NCBI GenBank assembly: GCA_020848455.1
Contig: JADLAB010000206.1
Location: forward strand, 1 to 40,195
Origin: Polyangiaceae bacterium
GTDB lineage: Bacteria; Myxococcota_A; Polyangia; Polyangiales; Polyangiaceae
Length of the DNA: 40,195 bases
Reading direction: 5' to 3'
Made by a program: the position numbers and the translations under genes. The notes under the pieces were generated by a model. The model worked only from the letters and a program-made list of their open reading frames with translations, was not told the origin of the DNA and did not search any database. Below, piece by piece: positions 16,744-24,259 of this stretch. The stretch's first letter is position 1; the number at the start of each line of letters is the position of its first letter.

Positions 16744-18057
16744 ATGCGTCGATTCGTCGTTTGCTTGGCACTTGCGGCGGCCGCGCTGCCGCTCCTCGCG
16801 GCGCGCACGGCCTCGGCCGAGACGATCCCCGCGGGCTCGACCGTCACCCTCGGGGGCGACAGGGTCGACGACGTGTACGACATCGCCGGGACGATCCTGG
16901 TCCCGGCCTACAACCCGAACGTGTCCAACACCGGGTACCTGCACCTGCGGGCGAACACCATCACCGTGCAGACGACCGGGGTGGTCTCGGCCACGGGCGC
17001 GGGCTTCGGGTACACCGTGAGCTCCGGCGGGCAGGGTGTGGGCACGACGCCCGCTCCCACCGCCGCCAACGAGCCCGGCGGCGGTGGCTCGCACACCGGC
17101 CTCGGCGGCACGGGGTTCCAGTTCGCGGCCGGCCAGCCTTGCATCCCGTTCCCGGCAGGCCCCGGTCTGGTCTACGACGCCACGGCGCTCGCGCCGGCCG
17201 CCCTGGTCGCCCCGCTCACCGGTCTCGGCAGCGCGGGTGGCGGCAGCAACACCGTCAACAACCCCGCGGTCCAGCCCGGTGGGGCGGGCGGCGGGGTCAT
17301 CATCCTCGAGGCCGCCGTCGTCGTGATCGACGGGCAGGTGCGCGCGGAGGGGCGCAGCCCTGCGCCGGTGCTCGGGACGGGCGCAGGCGGTGGTGCCGGC
17401 GGCACCATCGTCATCCGCTCCAACGGACTCACGCTCGGCGCCGCCGCGACCATCTCCGCGCGGGGCGCGGCCGGCGCGATCGGCAACAGCCTCGGCGGCG
17501 CCGGCGGTGGTGGCCGCGTGCTGCTGCAGGCGCAGAACGAGCCCACCCTGCTCGACCGGGTCGAGGCGAGCGGCGGCGACCCCATCGGCGCGCCCAACCA
17601 GTCGGGCTGCACCTCGACCGGAGGCTCGGCCGGCCTCGAGGAGCTCGACCCGCTGCCGGGCTGCCTCGACGTCGACGGCGACGGTCACGGCAGCAGTCAG
17701 TGCGCGGGCGACGACTGCGACGACTCCGATCCGGCCGTGAGCCCGGACGCGAACGAGATCTGCAACGACATCGACGACGACTGCAACGGGTCGACCGACG
17801 ACCAGCTGAGCGGAGCGCCGCGGCTCTGCGCGGAGGGCTCGGTCTGCCAGGCCGGGGCCTGCGTACCGGTCGGCGACGGCGGCCCGCCACCGGTCGACGC
17901 GGCCGTCGGCGAGGCGCCGGAGCTCGCGCTCCGGGGAGGGCTGTGCTCGAGCGGCCTGCCCGGCGCCACTGCCGCCGGACGCGGTCTCATCGCATTCGGC
18001 GCGCTGGGACTGGCGATCGCCGGCGCGACGGCGCTCCGCCGCCGCCGCCGCCGCTGA
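16744..18057 (+). CDS. Gly-rich surface protein with MopE-type metal-binding motif and MYXO-CTERM-like tail
   Basis: 437 aa from ATG 16744. A signal peptide ends at ASA-E (about residue 27). A Gly-rich beta-repeat region follows (about 100-290; for example 'GGAGGGVIILEAAVVVIDGQVRAEG' and 'GGGAGGTIVIRSNGLTLGAAATISARG'), suggesting a beta-helix. At about 306-352 is the MopE-type motif 'CLDVDGDGHG...CAGDDCDDSDPAVSPDANEICNDIDDDCNG', an Asp-rich Ca/metal-binding repeat common in myxobacterial surface proteins. The C-terminal about 37 residues match the MYXO-CTERM pattern: Cys-Ser-Ser-Gly, a hydrophobic helix, then a run of Arg. In Myxococcus xanthus such tails are processed by the CPBP-family protease myxosortase and the protein goes to the cell surface. 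A CPBP-like protein is encoded at 31539. Confidence 0.85.
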   Translation: MRRFVVCLALAAAALPLLAARTASAETIPAGSTVTLGGDRVDDVYDIAGTILVPAYNPNVSNTGYLHLRANTITVQTTGVVSATGAGFGYTVSSGGQGVGTTPAPTAANEPGGGGSHTGLGGTGFQFAAGQPCIPFPAGPGLVYDATALAPAALVAPLTGLGSAGGGSNTVNNPAVQPGGAGGGVIILEAAVVVIDGQVRAEGRSPAPVLGTGAGGGAGGTIVIRSNGLTLGAAATISARGAAGAIGNSLGGAGGGGRVLLQAQNEPTLLDRVEASGGDPIGAPNQSGCTSTGGSAGLEELDPLPGCLDVDGDGHGSSQCAGDDCDDSDPAVSPDANEICNDIDDDCNGSTDDQLSGAPRLCAEGSVCQAGACVPVGDGGPPPVDAAVGEAPELALRGGLCSSGLPGATAAGRGLIAFGALGLAIAGATALRRRRRR

Positions 18058-18117
18058 GTCGCCCCGGACCGGGACGGCTCCGCGGGCCCGCCCGCCGCGC
18101 TGTAGTACGCTTGCGGC

Positions 18118-19017
18118 ATGCGGCTCGCGTGCGCGCTCGCGCTGGGGCTCGTGCTCCTCGCGCCCACCCCCGGTGTGGCGCGGGGGGCAGAGCCGCGCGC
18201 CGGGGCCGACGTCGCCGACGGCGTCGTGGTCCTGCGCGCCGAGGGACCGAGCGAGCTACTCGTGCGCGGGGGCTCCTTCATCATGGGCTCGGACGTCCCC
18301 GCGGTGATCGAGGCCTACGAGCTCTGCGCGCTCGAGCCGCGCAGGGACCAGTGCCTGCAGAACATGTTCGCCGACGAGCTCAGCGGGCATCGCGTGACCC
18401 TCAGCGACTTCTGGCTCGACCGGACCGAGGTCCCGAATCGGGCCTATCGCCGCTGCGTGGACGCCGGCGCGTGCGTTGCACCCACGAGCGCCGGTGCGCT
18501 CGCCTGGACGCGCAGCGACGACGAGCCCGCGACCCTCGTGACGTGGTCGGAGGCCGCGACCTACTGCCGCTGGGCGGGTCGCAGGCTGCCGACGGAGGCG
18601 GAGTGGGAGCGGGCCGCCGTGGGGTGGAGCCACCGCCGCTACCCGTGGGGCGATGTCTGGAACCCCATGATCTGCAACCACGGCCGCTATGCCTTCGGCA
18701 CGGCGTCGCTCGACGACGGCGACGGGTTCGCAGAGCTCGCGCCGGTCGGCTCCTTCCCGGCGGGGCGCACCCCCGAGGGCATCGACGACCTCGCCGGAAA
18801 CGTCGAGGAGTGGGTGGCGGACTGGTACAGCCCCGGCTACCTCGATGGCGCAGCGCTCGATCCACGCGGCCCGGACAGCGGTGACCATCGTGTCGTGCGC
18901 GGCGGCAGCTTCCAGTCCGGTCGCGCCTGGCTGCGCGGATCGGCGCGCGACCACGACATCCCGAGCGCGCGCCGCGCCTGGCGGGGCTTCCGCTGCGCCC
19001 GGGACGCCGCGCCTTGA
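18118..19017 (+). CDS. secreted SUMF1/formylglycine-generating-enzyme fold protein, non-FGE type
   Basis: 299 aa from ATG 18118. A signal peptide precedes residue about 24. The SUMF1 fold is clear: 'LLVRGGSFIMGSD', 'VTLSDFWLDRTEVPNRAYRRCV', 'PATLVTWSEAATYCRWAGRRLPTEAEWERAA', 'YPWGD', 'VGSFPAGRTPEGIDDLAGNVEEWVADWY' and 'VVRGGSFQSGRAWLRGSARDH...RAWRGFRCA'. In true formylglycine-generating enzymes the segment after GGS carries the catalytic Cys pair; here it reads GGSFQSGRAW with no Cys, so sulfatase activation is unlikely. Myxobacteria encode many such non-FGE members. Nearby Cys residues (CALEPRRDQC, CVDAGAC) probably form disulfides. A TACGCT hexamer six bases before the ATG could be the -10 of a leaderless transcript. 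Confidence 0.85.
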   Translation: MRLACALALGLVLLAPTPGVARGAEPRAGADVADGVVVLRAEGPSELLVRGGSFIMGSDVPAVIEAYELCALEPRRDQCLQNMFADELSGHRVTLSDFWLDRTEVPNRAYRRCVDAGACVAPTSAGALAWTRSDDEPATLVTWSEAATYCRWAGRRLPTEAEWERAAVGWSHRRYPWGDVWNPMICNHGRYAFGTASLDDGDGFAELAPVGSFPAGRTPEGIDDLAGNVEEWVADWYSPGYLDGAALDPRGPDSGDHRVVRGGSFQSGRAWLRGSARDHDIPSARRAWRGFRCARDAAP

Positions 19018-19112
19018 GGCGCTCCACGGCCCACGGCGCGCCGCGTGCGCGCCACGCCGTGGCCCGCTAGAGTGGTCGCTCGTCGGCGCCGCTGCCCGTC
19101 GCTCCCCCGACC

Positions 19113-20051
19113 ATGCGTATCGCCCACCTGTCCGACTTGCACCTGCTCTGCCTCGACGGTGCCGTGCCGTGGCGACTGTTCAACAAGCGCCTCACGGGCT
19201 ACGCGAATCTCCGGCTCCGGCGCGGCGCGATCCATCGACCGGGCCTCTTGCGGGCGGCCGCGGCAGCCGTGCGCCGGCATGCGGTCGACCATGTGGTCGT
19301 CACCGGCGACCTCACGAACCTGGCGCTCGAGGTGGAGTTCCAGCGGGTGCACGAGCTCCTGGCCGAGGAGCTGGGCGTCCCCAGCAGCGCCCTGAGCGTG
19401 GTGCCCGGCAACCACGACGTGTACACGCGCGGTGCCTACGTCGGCCGCCGCTTCGAGCGCTACTTCGCGGCGTGCATGACGAGCGATCTGCCCGCACTCG
19501 CCGTCGCGGACGGGCGCGGCTTCCCCTTCGTGCGCCTGCGAGGTCCGCTCGCCCTCATCGGCCTGTCGAGCGCGCTGCCGCGCGTACCCTTCGTGGCGGC
19601 TGGAGCCATCGGCGAGGCGCAGGCGCGCGCCCTCGAGGCCGTGCTGCGTCATCCCGAGGTGAGGAGCCGCACGCCCGTGCTGCTCCAGCACCATCCCTGG
19701 CACGGCCGCGCGGGCGTGCTCAGGCAGCTCCTCGAGGGCCTGCGCGATCGGCACCGCGAGGCTCGCGCGCTCTCGGACGTCGCGAGCGGGCTCCTCTTGC
19801 ATGGGCACCTGCACCGCCGCGTCCAGCGCTACCTCGCCACGCCTGCCGGCGGGCTCGACGCGTACGGCGCCACGAGCGCCTCGCTCGCCCACGCCGATGC
19901 GGCGCGCCGCAGCGGCTTCAACCTCTACGTCTTCGACGCCGCGGGGGGGCTCGTCGCGGCCCGCTCGTTCGTCGCCGCTGCCGCTTGCGACGACGCCGCG
20001 CTCGGCGACGGGGCGGTGGCCTTCGAGGAGACCGCACTGCCCCGCGCCTGA
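19113..20051 (+). CDS. calcineurin-like metallophosphoesterase
   Basis: 312 aa from ATG 19113. All the metal-binding blocks of the metallophosphoesterase superfamily are present: DLH in 'IAHLSDLHLLCLDG' (about 8-10), GD in 'VVVTGDLTN' (about 64), GNHD in 'VVPGNHDVY' (about 102-105), His in 'VLLQHHPWH' and GHLH in 'LLLHGHLHRRVQRY'. It should use two metal ions to cleave phosphoesters. The closest pattern is the cAMP phosphodiesterase/Icc-like and UDP-diacylglucosamine hydrolase-like group, but the substrate cannot be decided. There is no signal peptide, so it is cytoplasmic. A TAGAGT hexamer at 19068-19073 may be its -10 element. Confidence 0.88.
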   Translation: MRIAHLSDLHLLCLDGAVPWRLFNKRLTGYANLRLRRGAIHRPGLLRAAAAAVRRHAVDHVVVTGDLTNLALEVEFQRVHELLAEELGVPSSALSVVPGNHDVYTRGAYVGRRFERYFAACMTSDLPALAVADGRGFPFVRLRGPLALIGLSSALPRVPFVAAGAIGEAQARALEAVLRHPEVRSRTPVLLQHHPWHGRAGVLRQLLEGLRDRHREARALSDVASGLLLHGHLHRRVQRYLATPAGGLDAYGATSASLAHADAARRSGFNLYVFDAAGGLVAARSFVAAAACDDAALGDGAVAFEETALPRA

Positions 20052-20106
20052 GTACGCGGGGCGCCGAGGCGCGTAGCGCCAGCGCCTCAAGTGCGAAACT
20101 GTCTAC

Positions 20107-20120
20107 GCACCCGTGGGTGC
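20107..20120. repeat. short inverted repeat next to an AT-rich patch
   Basis: GCACCC (20107-20112) and GGGTGC (20115-20120) are separated by two bases and followed by TAAATATTC, rare in this GC-rich DNA. It lies between the metallophosphoesterase and the small gene at 20183. It could be the operator of the small gene or, read rightward, a weak terminator of the gene before it. The rest of 20052-20182 shows nothing else I can name. Confidence 0.35.
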
Positions 20121-20182
20121 TAAATATTCGACATCCATGACCTCAAACTTCGGCACGTAAGTCGCATGCGGTCCCGCCCATC

Positions 20183-20389
20183 ATGGCAAGCACCTGGGCC
20201 TCGGCCTCCGCTCCCTCTCCGGACGCACGTGGCGCCCGTATCCTCGCGAAGACCGTGTACCGGGAGCTCCGCGAGAACGGGCTCCGGCACGAAGACCTCA
20301 TCGCGTTCGCGGCGGAGATGATCGGCCTCGTGGCGAGCGGCATGAAGGGCACGGAGGCCGCACCGGGCGGCCCGACCTCGCGTACCTGA
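20183..20389 (+). CDS. small protein of unknown function
   Basis: 68 aa from ATG 20183. The core 'ILAKTVYRELRENGLRHEDLIAFAAEMIGLVASG' (about 20-53) looks like a conserved two-helix unit with an amphipathic pattern and a balanced composition, unlike the Arg/Ala/Pro-rich shadow frames of this genome. The N-terminal about 19 and C-terminal about 14 residues look disordered. It has no signal peptide, membrane segment or Cys. It stands alone between the metallophosphoesterase and the FHA/CpaF-like gene, with an AT-rich patch upstream and a promoter for the next gene 44 bases downstream. I do not recognise a named family. If it were not a gene, 20052-20562 would be an unusually long empty stretch. 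Confidence 0.55.
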   Translation: MASTWASASAPSPDARGARILAKTVYRELRENGLRHEDLIAFAAEMIGLVASGMKGTEAAPGGPTSRT

Positions 20390-20432
20390 GCCTCGCCGGA
20401 CGAGCCGCGCTCGCGCGCATGCGCAACGCCCT

Positions 20433-20460
20433 TTGGCGGCCCGGCGCGCCGTAGTAGGCT
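20433..20460 (+). promoter_or_regulatory. candidate sigma-70-type promoter of the FHA/CpaF-like gene
   Basis: TTGGCG (20433-20438) and TAGGCT (20455-20460) are spaced by 16 bases. The same two hexamers recur upstream of the lytic transglycosylase gene (29952-29981, opposite strand). The predicted start near 20467 leaves a leader of about 95 bases before the GTG at 20563, in which I see no known riboswitch. Confidence 0.5.
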
Positions 20461-20562
20461 GTCGGGGCTCGGGCGTTCTCGCCCTCGCGCCGCGCGGATG
20501 GGTCATGCTGGCTCGGCCTTGCGCGGGCGACGTGCGGTCGCCTCCCGGGCCACCCTGGTTTC

Positions 20563-22461
20563 GTGGCGGTCTCGATCATCATCAGCGAGAAGGGCGGGGC
20601 CGAGCGGCGCGAGCTCTACGACCAGCCCGAGGTGAGCATCGGGCGCGTCAAGGGCAACGACATCCTCTTGCCGAAGGGCAACGTCTCGAAGCGCCACGCT
20701 CGGCTCATCTTCCGCGACGGGCGGTGCATCGTCACCGACCTGAAGAGCACGAACGGCACGTACGTCAACCACCGCCGCATCACCCATGCGACGCTGGTGC
20801 GCGACGGAGACCGCATCTACATCGGTGATTTCGTGGTGCGCGTCGAGGGCGAGCCCACGGCGGGCCACGATCTCAGCCGCACGACGCTCGGCGGACTCGA
20901 CGCCCCTTCGGAGCCGAGCATCTCGAGTCGCGCCCAGCGCATGGTCGCTCCCGCGGTCGCGTCCTCTGGGCCGGCGACGCCCGAGGTGGTGAGCCACTTC
21001 CCCATCGAGCACGACCCCGACGAGTCGTCGCCGTTGCTCGAGGTTCCGGGTCCGCCGAGGGTGCCGGCCGGGCTGCGACCGATCCCCGCGACGGCGGCGC
21101 CCGCGCCTGCCGAGGGCCCGAGCACCTCCGAGCTCTATGCCGCGCCTCTCCACCAGAGCTCCGAGCCGGCGCCAGGGCCGGCGCACTCGAGCTCCAGTCC
21201 GCAGCCCGATGGCGACCGACTCGCCCTGCTGCAGCGCTGCCTTACCGAGCTCGTCGCGGCGCTCGAGGGGACCGGAGCGTGGAGCGACGACAGCACGGCG
21301 CCCGAGGCCGAGCGGGTGGCCGCGCTCGAGACCGAAGCGGCCCGCGTCGCTCAGGCGGCCGGGGGGGAGATCGACCTCGGTGCCCTGCGCGACGCGGCGC
21401 GCCGGGAGCTCCTCGACCTGGGGCCGCTCGCGGCGCTCCTCGAGGATGCGAGCGTGTCCGAGCTCCACGTGCTCGGCACCGAGATCAGCGTGGTGCGACG
21501 CGGCCGGCGCACGCTCCACCGGGGGCTCGGCTTCTCGAGCGACCGCGCGCTCGCGCGGGCGCTCGACCGGCTCGCGGCCCGCAGCGGGGTGACGCTCGAC
21601 CCGCGCGAGACGAGCCTGCACGTCCTGCTCGACACCGGCGTCGAGCTCTGCGTCGTGCGGCCGCCTGCGTCGCCGACCGGACACCTCGTCTCCTTGCGCA
21701 AGGCCCTGCGCTGCGAGGGCACGCTGAACGGCCTCGTGCGCAGCGGGGCCATCTCGCGCGGCATGGCGACCCTGCTCGGTCACGCCGCCATGGCGCGCGC
21801 CAACCTGCTCGTCACGAGCGCTCCGGGGGCGGGTGCCGAGGAGCTGCTCGGCGCGCTCGCCGACGGCGCGACCGCGTCCGGAGGGCGCGTCGTCTGGCTT
21901 CTCGACGGGCGGCAAGTACCCCCTGCCCCGGCAGCCTCGATCGAGATGGGCCGCTCGGCCGCCGAGCGGCTGCGCGCGCTCGAGATCGCCTGTCGACTCG
22001 GCCCGGCCCACCTCGTTGTGCCCGCCCTGACGGCCCCCGAGATCGGCGTCCTCGTCGACGCGGTGGCCGAGGGGCTCGAGGGCGTGATCCTGCGCGCGTC
22101 CGCGCCGACGCTGCGCCAGGCGATCGCGCGGCTCAGCGCCGACCTGGCGAGCTGCACGGCGGGCGGCAGCACCGAGGCGGCGCGCGAGCGACTGCTGTCG
22201 GCCTTCGACATCGTCCTCGAGGTGGCCCGGCTGCGAGACGGGCGCCTGCGGGTGCTGCGGCTCGCGGAGCTCCGCGCCGCGGTCGCGGGCGGGATCCACA
22301 TCACCGACATCTTCAGCTTCAGCTACCACCGCACGGCAGCGGGAGGCTCGATCGAGGGCTCGTTCGTCGCATCGGGCGCGATTCCGAGCATCGTGGAGGA
22401 GCTCGCTGGGCGCGGGATGCCGATGGACACCTCGATCTTCCGTCGCCACCCCTCTGGCTGA
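20563..22461 (+). CDS. FHA-domain protein fused to a degenerate CpaF/TadA-like ATPase
   Basis: 632 aa from GTG 20563. Residues about 5-95 are an FHA domain with the phosphothreonine-binding residues in 'VSIGR', 'VSKRHARLIF' and 'LKSTNGTYVN'. A Pro/Ser-rich linker follows (about 100-215). Residues about 220-600 follow the CpaF (secretion ATPase) layout: 'LGPLAALLEDASVSELHVLG', 'RALARALDRLAARSGVTLDPRETSLHVLLDTGVELCVVRPP', 'LVSLRKAL', 'GTLNGLVRSGAISRGMATLLGHAAMARANLLVTSAPGAGAEELLGAL', and an end 'LSAFDIVLEVARLRDGRLRVLRLAEL'. The Walker A Lys is gone (APGAGAEE at about 420-427 where GGTGSGKTT is expected). The Walker B region reads AHLVVPALTAPE, and the His box reads ILRAS instead of TIHAN. So it is probably an inactive adaptor that binds phosphorylated partners. 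No other tad/pilus genes are present. Confidence 0.8.
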   Translation: MAVSIIISEKGGAERRELYDQPEVSIGRVKGNDILLPKGNVSKRHARLIFRDGRCIVTDLKSTNGTYVNHRRITHATLVRDGDRIYIGDFVVRVEGEPTAGHDLSRTTLGGLDAPSEPSISSRAQRMVAPAVASSGPATPEVVSHFPIEHDPDESSPLLEVPGPPRVPAGLRPIPATAAPAPAEGPSTSELYAAPLHQSSEPAPGPAHSSSSPQPDGDRLALLQRCLTELVAALEGTGAWSDDSTAPEAERVAALETEAARVAQAAGGEIDLGALRDAARRELLDLGPLAALLEDASVSELHVLGTEISVVRRGRRTLHRGLGFSSDRALARALDRLAARSGVTLDPRETSLHVLLDTGVELCVVRPPASPTGHLVSLRKALRCEGTLNGLVRSGAISRGMATLLGHAAMARANLLVTSAPGAGAEELLGALADGATASGGRVVWLLDGRQVPPAPAASIEMGRSAAERLRALEIACRLGPAHLVVPALTAPEIGVLVDAVAEGLEGVILRASAPTLRQAIARLSADLASCTAGGSTEAARERLLSAFDIVLEVARLRDGRLRVLRLAELRAAVAGGIHITDIFSFSYHRTAAGGSIEGSFVASGAIPSIVEELAGRGMPMDTSIFRRHPSG

Positions 22462-22489
22462 GGGGGCCGCTGCGCCTACCCTCTGGACT

Positions 22490-22517
22490 TTTCGGGCATC
22501 GGTCGCATAAGTAACGT
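22490..22517 (+). promoter_or_regulatory. possible promoter upstream of def
   Basis: TTTCGG (22490-22495) and TAACGT (22512-22517) are 16 bases apart in a locally AT-richer gap (22462-22567) ahead of def. The match to -35 is weak, so this is only a candidate. Confidence 0.25.
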
Positions 22518-22567
22518 ATCGTCATCGAGCGGTCGTACCTCCGCAGCTCGCATCGTTCTCGTCTGCC

Positions 22568-23068
22568 ATGGCCATCCGCAGCATCCTGCACTACCCCGAC
22601 CCCCGCCTCCGCCAGAAGGCCGAGCCCGTCGCGACCATCACCCCGGAGATCCGCCGCCTCGTCGACGACATGGCCGAGACGATGTACGCGGCGCCCGGCG
22701 TCGGGCTGGCCGCGCCGCAGATCGGCGAGCTACACCGCGTCTTTCTCGTGGATGTGGCCGGTGACGACGAGCCGAGCGACCTGCACGTCTTCATCAACCC
22801 GGAGATCGCCGCGCGCGAGGGCACGCAGGTGTTCCGCGAGGGCTGCCTCTCCTTTCCCAAGGTCTCCGAGGACGTGGAGCGGGCGGCACGGGTCGTCGTG
22901 CGCGCCACCGACATCGAGGGCAAGCGCTTCGAGCTCGAGGCGGACGGCCTGCTGGCCGTCGCCATCCAGCACGAGCACGACCACCTCGACGGCGTGCTCA
23001 TGATCGACCACCTCGGGCCCATCAAGCGACGCATCGTGCACCGCAAGATGCTGCGGCGCGAGGACTGA
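22568..23068 (+). CDS. def: peptide deformylase
   Basis: 166 aa from ATG 22568. It removes the N-formyl group from new proteins in the cytoplasm. The three family motifs are intact: GVGLAAPQIG (44-53), EGCLSFP (91-97, metal ligand Cys93) and QHEHDHLDG (134-142, metal ligands His135 and His139 with catalytic Glu136). The length is normal for type 1 enzymes. The usual partner fmt is not adjacent in this window. It is convergent with the ribD gene, with a short stem-loop between them. Confidence 0.97.
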   Translation: MAIRSILHYPDPRLRQKAEPVATITPEIRRLVDDMAETMYAAPGVGLAAPQIGELHRVFLVDVAGDDEPSDLHVFINPEIAAREGTQVFREGCLSFPKVSEDVERAARVVVRATDIEGKRFELEADGLLAVAIQHEHDHLDGVLMIDHLGPIKRRIVHRKMLRRED

Positions 23069-23084
23069 CGCTCTGGCGCGGCGA

Positions 23085-23098
23085 CGCTCGGGCGAGCG
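23085..23098. terminator. possible bidirectional terminator stem between def and ribD
   Basis: CGCTCG (23085-23090) and CGAGCG (23093-23098) form a GC-only stem with a two-base spacer in the 45-base gap between the convergent def and ribD genes. There is no T-run, so the terminator call rests on position and stem alone. Confidence 0.3.
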
Positions 23099-23113
23099 CA
23101 GGCAGCGCGTTCG

Positions 23114-24250
23114 TCAGCTCTGGGACTCGCGGTCCGGGTAGTGGATGACGCCGAAGGCGTAGGCGTCCTGGCCGCACACTTCCCAGCTCGGGCTGTCGAT
23201 GCGGGGGGCCTCGGCGGGCGTCTCGGGGCCGGCCCAGTCGACCACCCCCGAGCGACCGCGCGGTCCGAGCAGCAGCGGCGCCACGAAGGCGTGGAGCTCG
23301 TCGGCGAGCTGTCCGGCGAGGAGACTGCCGATGAGCTCGGCGCCGCCCTCGAAGAGCGCCGAGACCACGCCCCGCTCGGCGATCGCGCGCAGGGCAGCGG
23401 GGACGTCGACGCGCCCCTCGGCGCTCGCCGCCACGCGCATCACCGTGCAGCCGGCATCGACGAGCGCCGCCTCGGCCTCGGGGCTTCCCTGCTCGGTCGT
23501 GAGCACCCAGGTGGGTACCTGGGGCGCAGTTGTCACGAGCCGCGAGCCGAGCGGCAGGCGCAGCTGGCTGTCGAGCACGATGCGTACCGGGTTCTTGCCC
23601 TCGGGCAGGAGCGTGCGATCGCGTACCGTGAGCCGCGGGTCGTCCTGCACGGCCGTACCGATGCCGACCGCCACGGCGTCGCACCGCGCCCGGAGCTCCT
23701 GCACCTTGGCGCGCGCCTCGGGCCCGGTCACCCACTTCGACGCACCGCTGCGCGACGCGATGCGCCCGTCGAGCGACAGCGCCAGCTTGAGCGCCACGTG
23801 GGGCATGCCCGTCGTGATGAACTTCGCCCAGGGGGCGATGAGCGTCCGGGACTCGACGGCCGCGACACCGATGTCGACCGTGATCCCGGCGGCCCGGAGC
23901 CGCTCCGCGCCGCCGCCCGCGACGTGCGGGTTCGGGTCGAGGCAGCCCACGACGACGCGCGTGACGCCGGAAGCGAGAATGGCGTCGACGCAGGGCGGTG
24001 TGCGGCCCTCGTGGTTGCAGGGCTCGAGCGTGACGTAGAGCGTGCCGCCGCGGGCAGCGTCGCGCGCCTCCTGCAGCGCCGCCATCTCGGCGTGCGGGGT
24101 GCCCGCCTCGAGGTGGTGAGCAGCCGCGACCAGCTGGCCGTCGGCGTCCACCACCACCGCCCCCACCGGGGGGTTGGGTGACGGACGCGCCCGCCGCGCT
24201 CGCTCGAGCGCCTTGCGCATCATCTGCTGGTCGAAGGCTTTGTCGCTCAT
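23114..24250 (-). CDS. ribD: bifunctional riboflavin biosynthesis deaminase/reductase
   Basis: 378 aa from ATG 24250. It deaminates the pyrimidine made from GTP and reduces the ribosyl side chain, two steps of riboflavin synthesis. The N-terminal deaminase domain (about 1-150) has zinc ligands in HAEM (His53, catalytic Glu55) and PCNHEGRTPPC (Cys78, Cys87). The C-terminal reductase domain (about 155-375) shows 'PHVALKLALSLDGRIASRSGASKWVTG', 'RCDAVAVGIGTAVQDDPRLTVR' and 'ALFEGGAELIGSLL' with the NADPH-site pattern. It starts 9 bases after fabF and is the last gene of the fab operon. I see no FMN riboswitch, as expected for an operon-internal position. Confidence 0.95.
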   Translation of the reverse strand: MSDKAFDQQMMRKALERARRARPSPNPPVGAVVVDADGQLVAAAHHLEAGTPHAEMAALQEARDAARGGTLYVTLEPCNHEGRTPPCVDAILASGVTRVVVGCLDPNPHVAGGGAERLRAAGITVDIGVAAVESRTLIAPWAKFITTGMPHVALKLALSLDGRIASRSGASKWVTGPEARAKVQELRARCDAVAVGIGTAVQDDPRLTVRDRTLLPEGKNPVRIVLDSQLRLPLGSRLVTTAPQVPTWVLTTEQGSPEAEAALVDAGCTVMRVAASAEGRVDVPAALRAIAERGVVSALFEGGAELIGSLLAGQLADELHAFVAPLLLGPRGRSGVVDWAGPETPAEAPRIDSPSWEVCGQDAYAFGVIHYPDRESQS

Positions 24251-24259
24251 GGCCCGCCG

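Noticed and set aside
18118-19017. True formylglycine-generating enzyme (sulfatase activator)
   Set aside because: The catalytic cysteines expected after GGS are absent, and no sulfatase gene is nearby.
20563-22461. Functional Tad pilus ATPase
   Set aside because: Walker A, Walker B and His box residues are all replaced and no tad/cpa genes are adjacent.
23085-23098. Classical Rho-independent terminator
   Set aside because: The stem is only six base pairs with a two-base loop and no T-run, so only a weak terminator call is kept.
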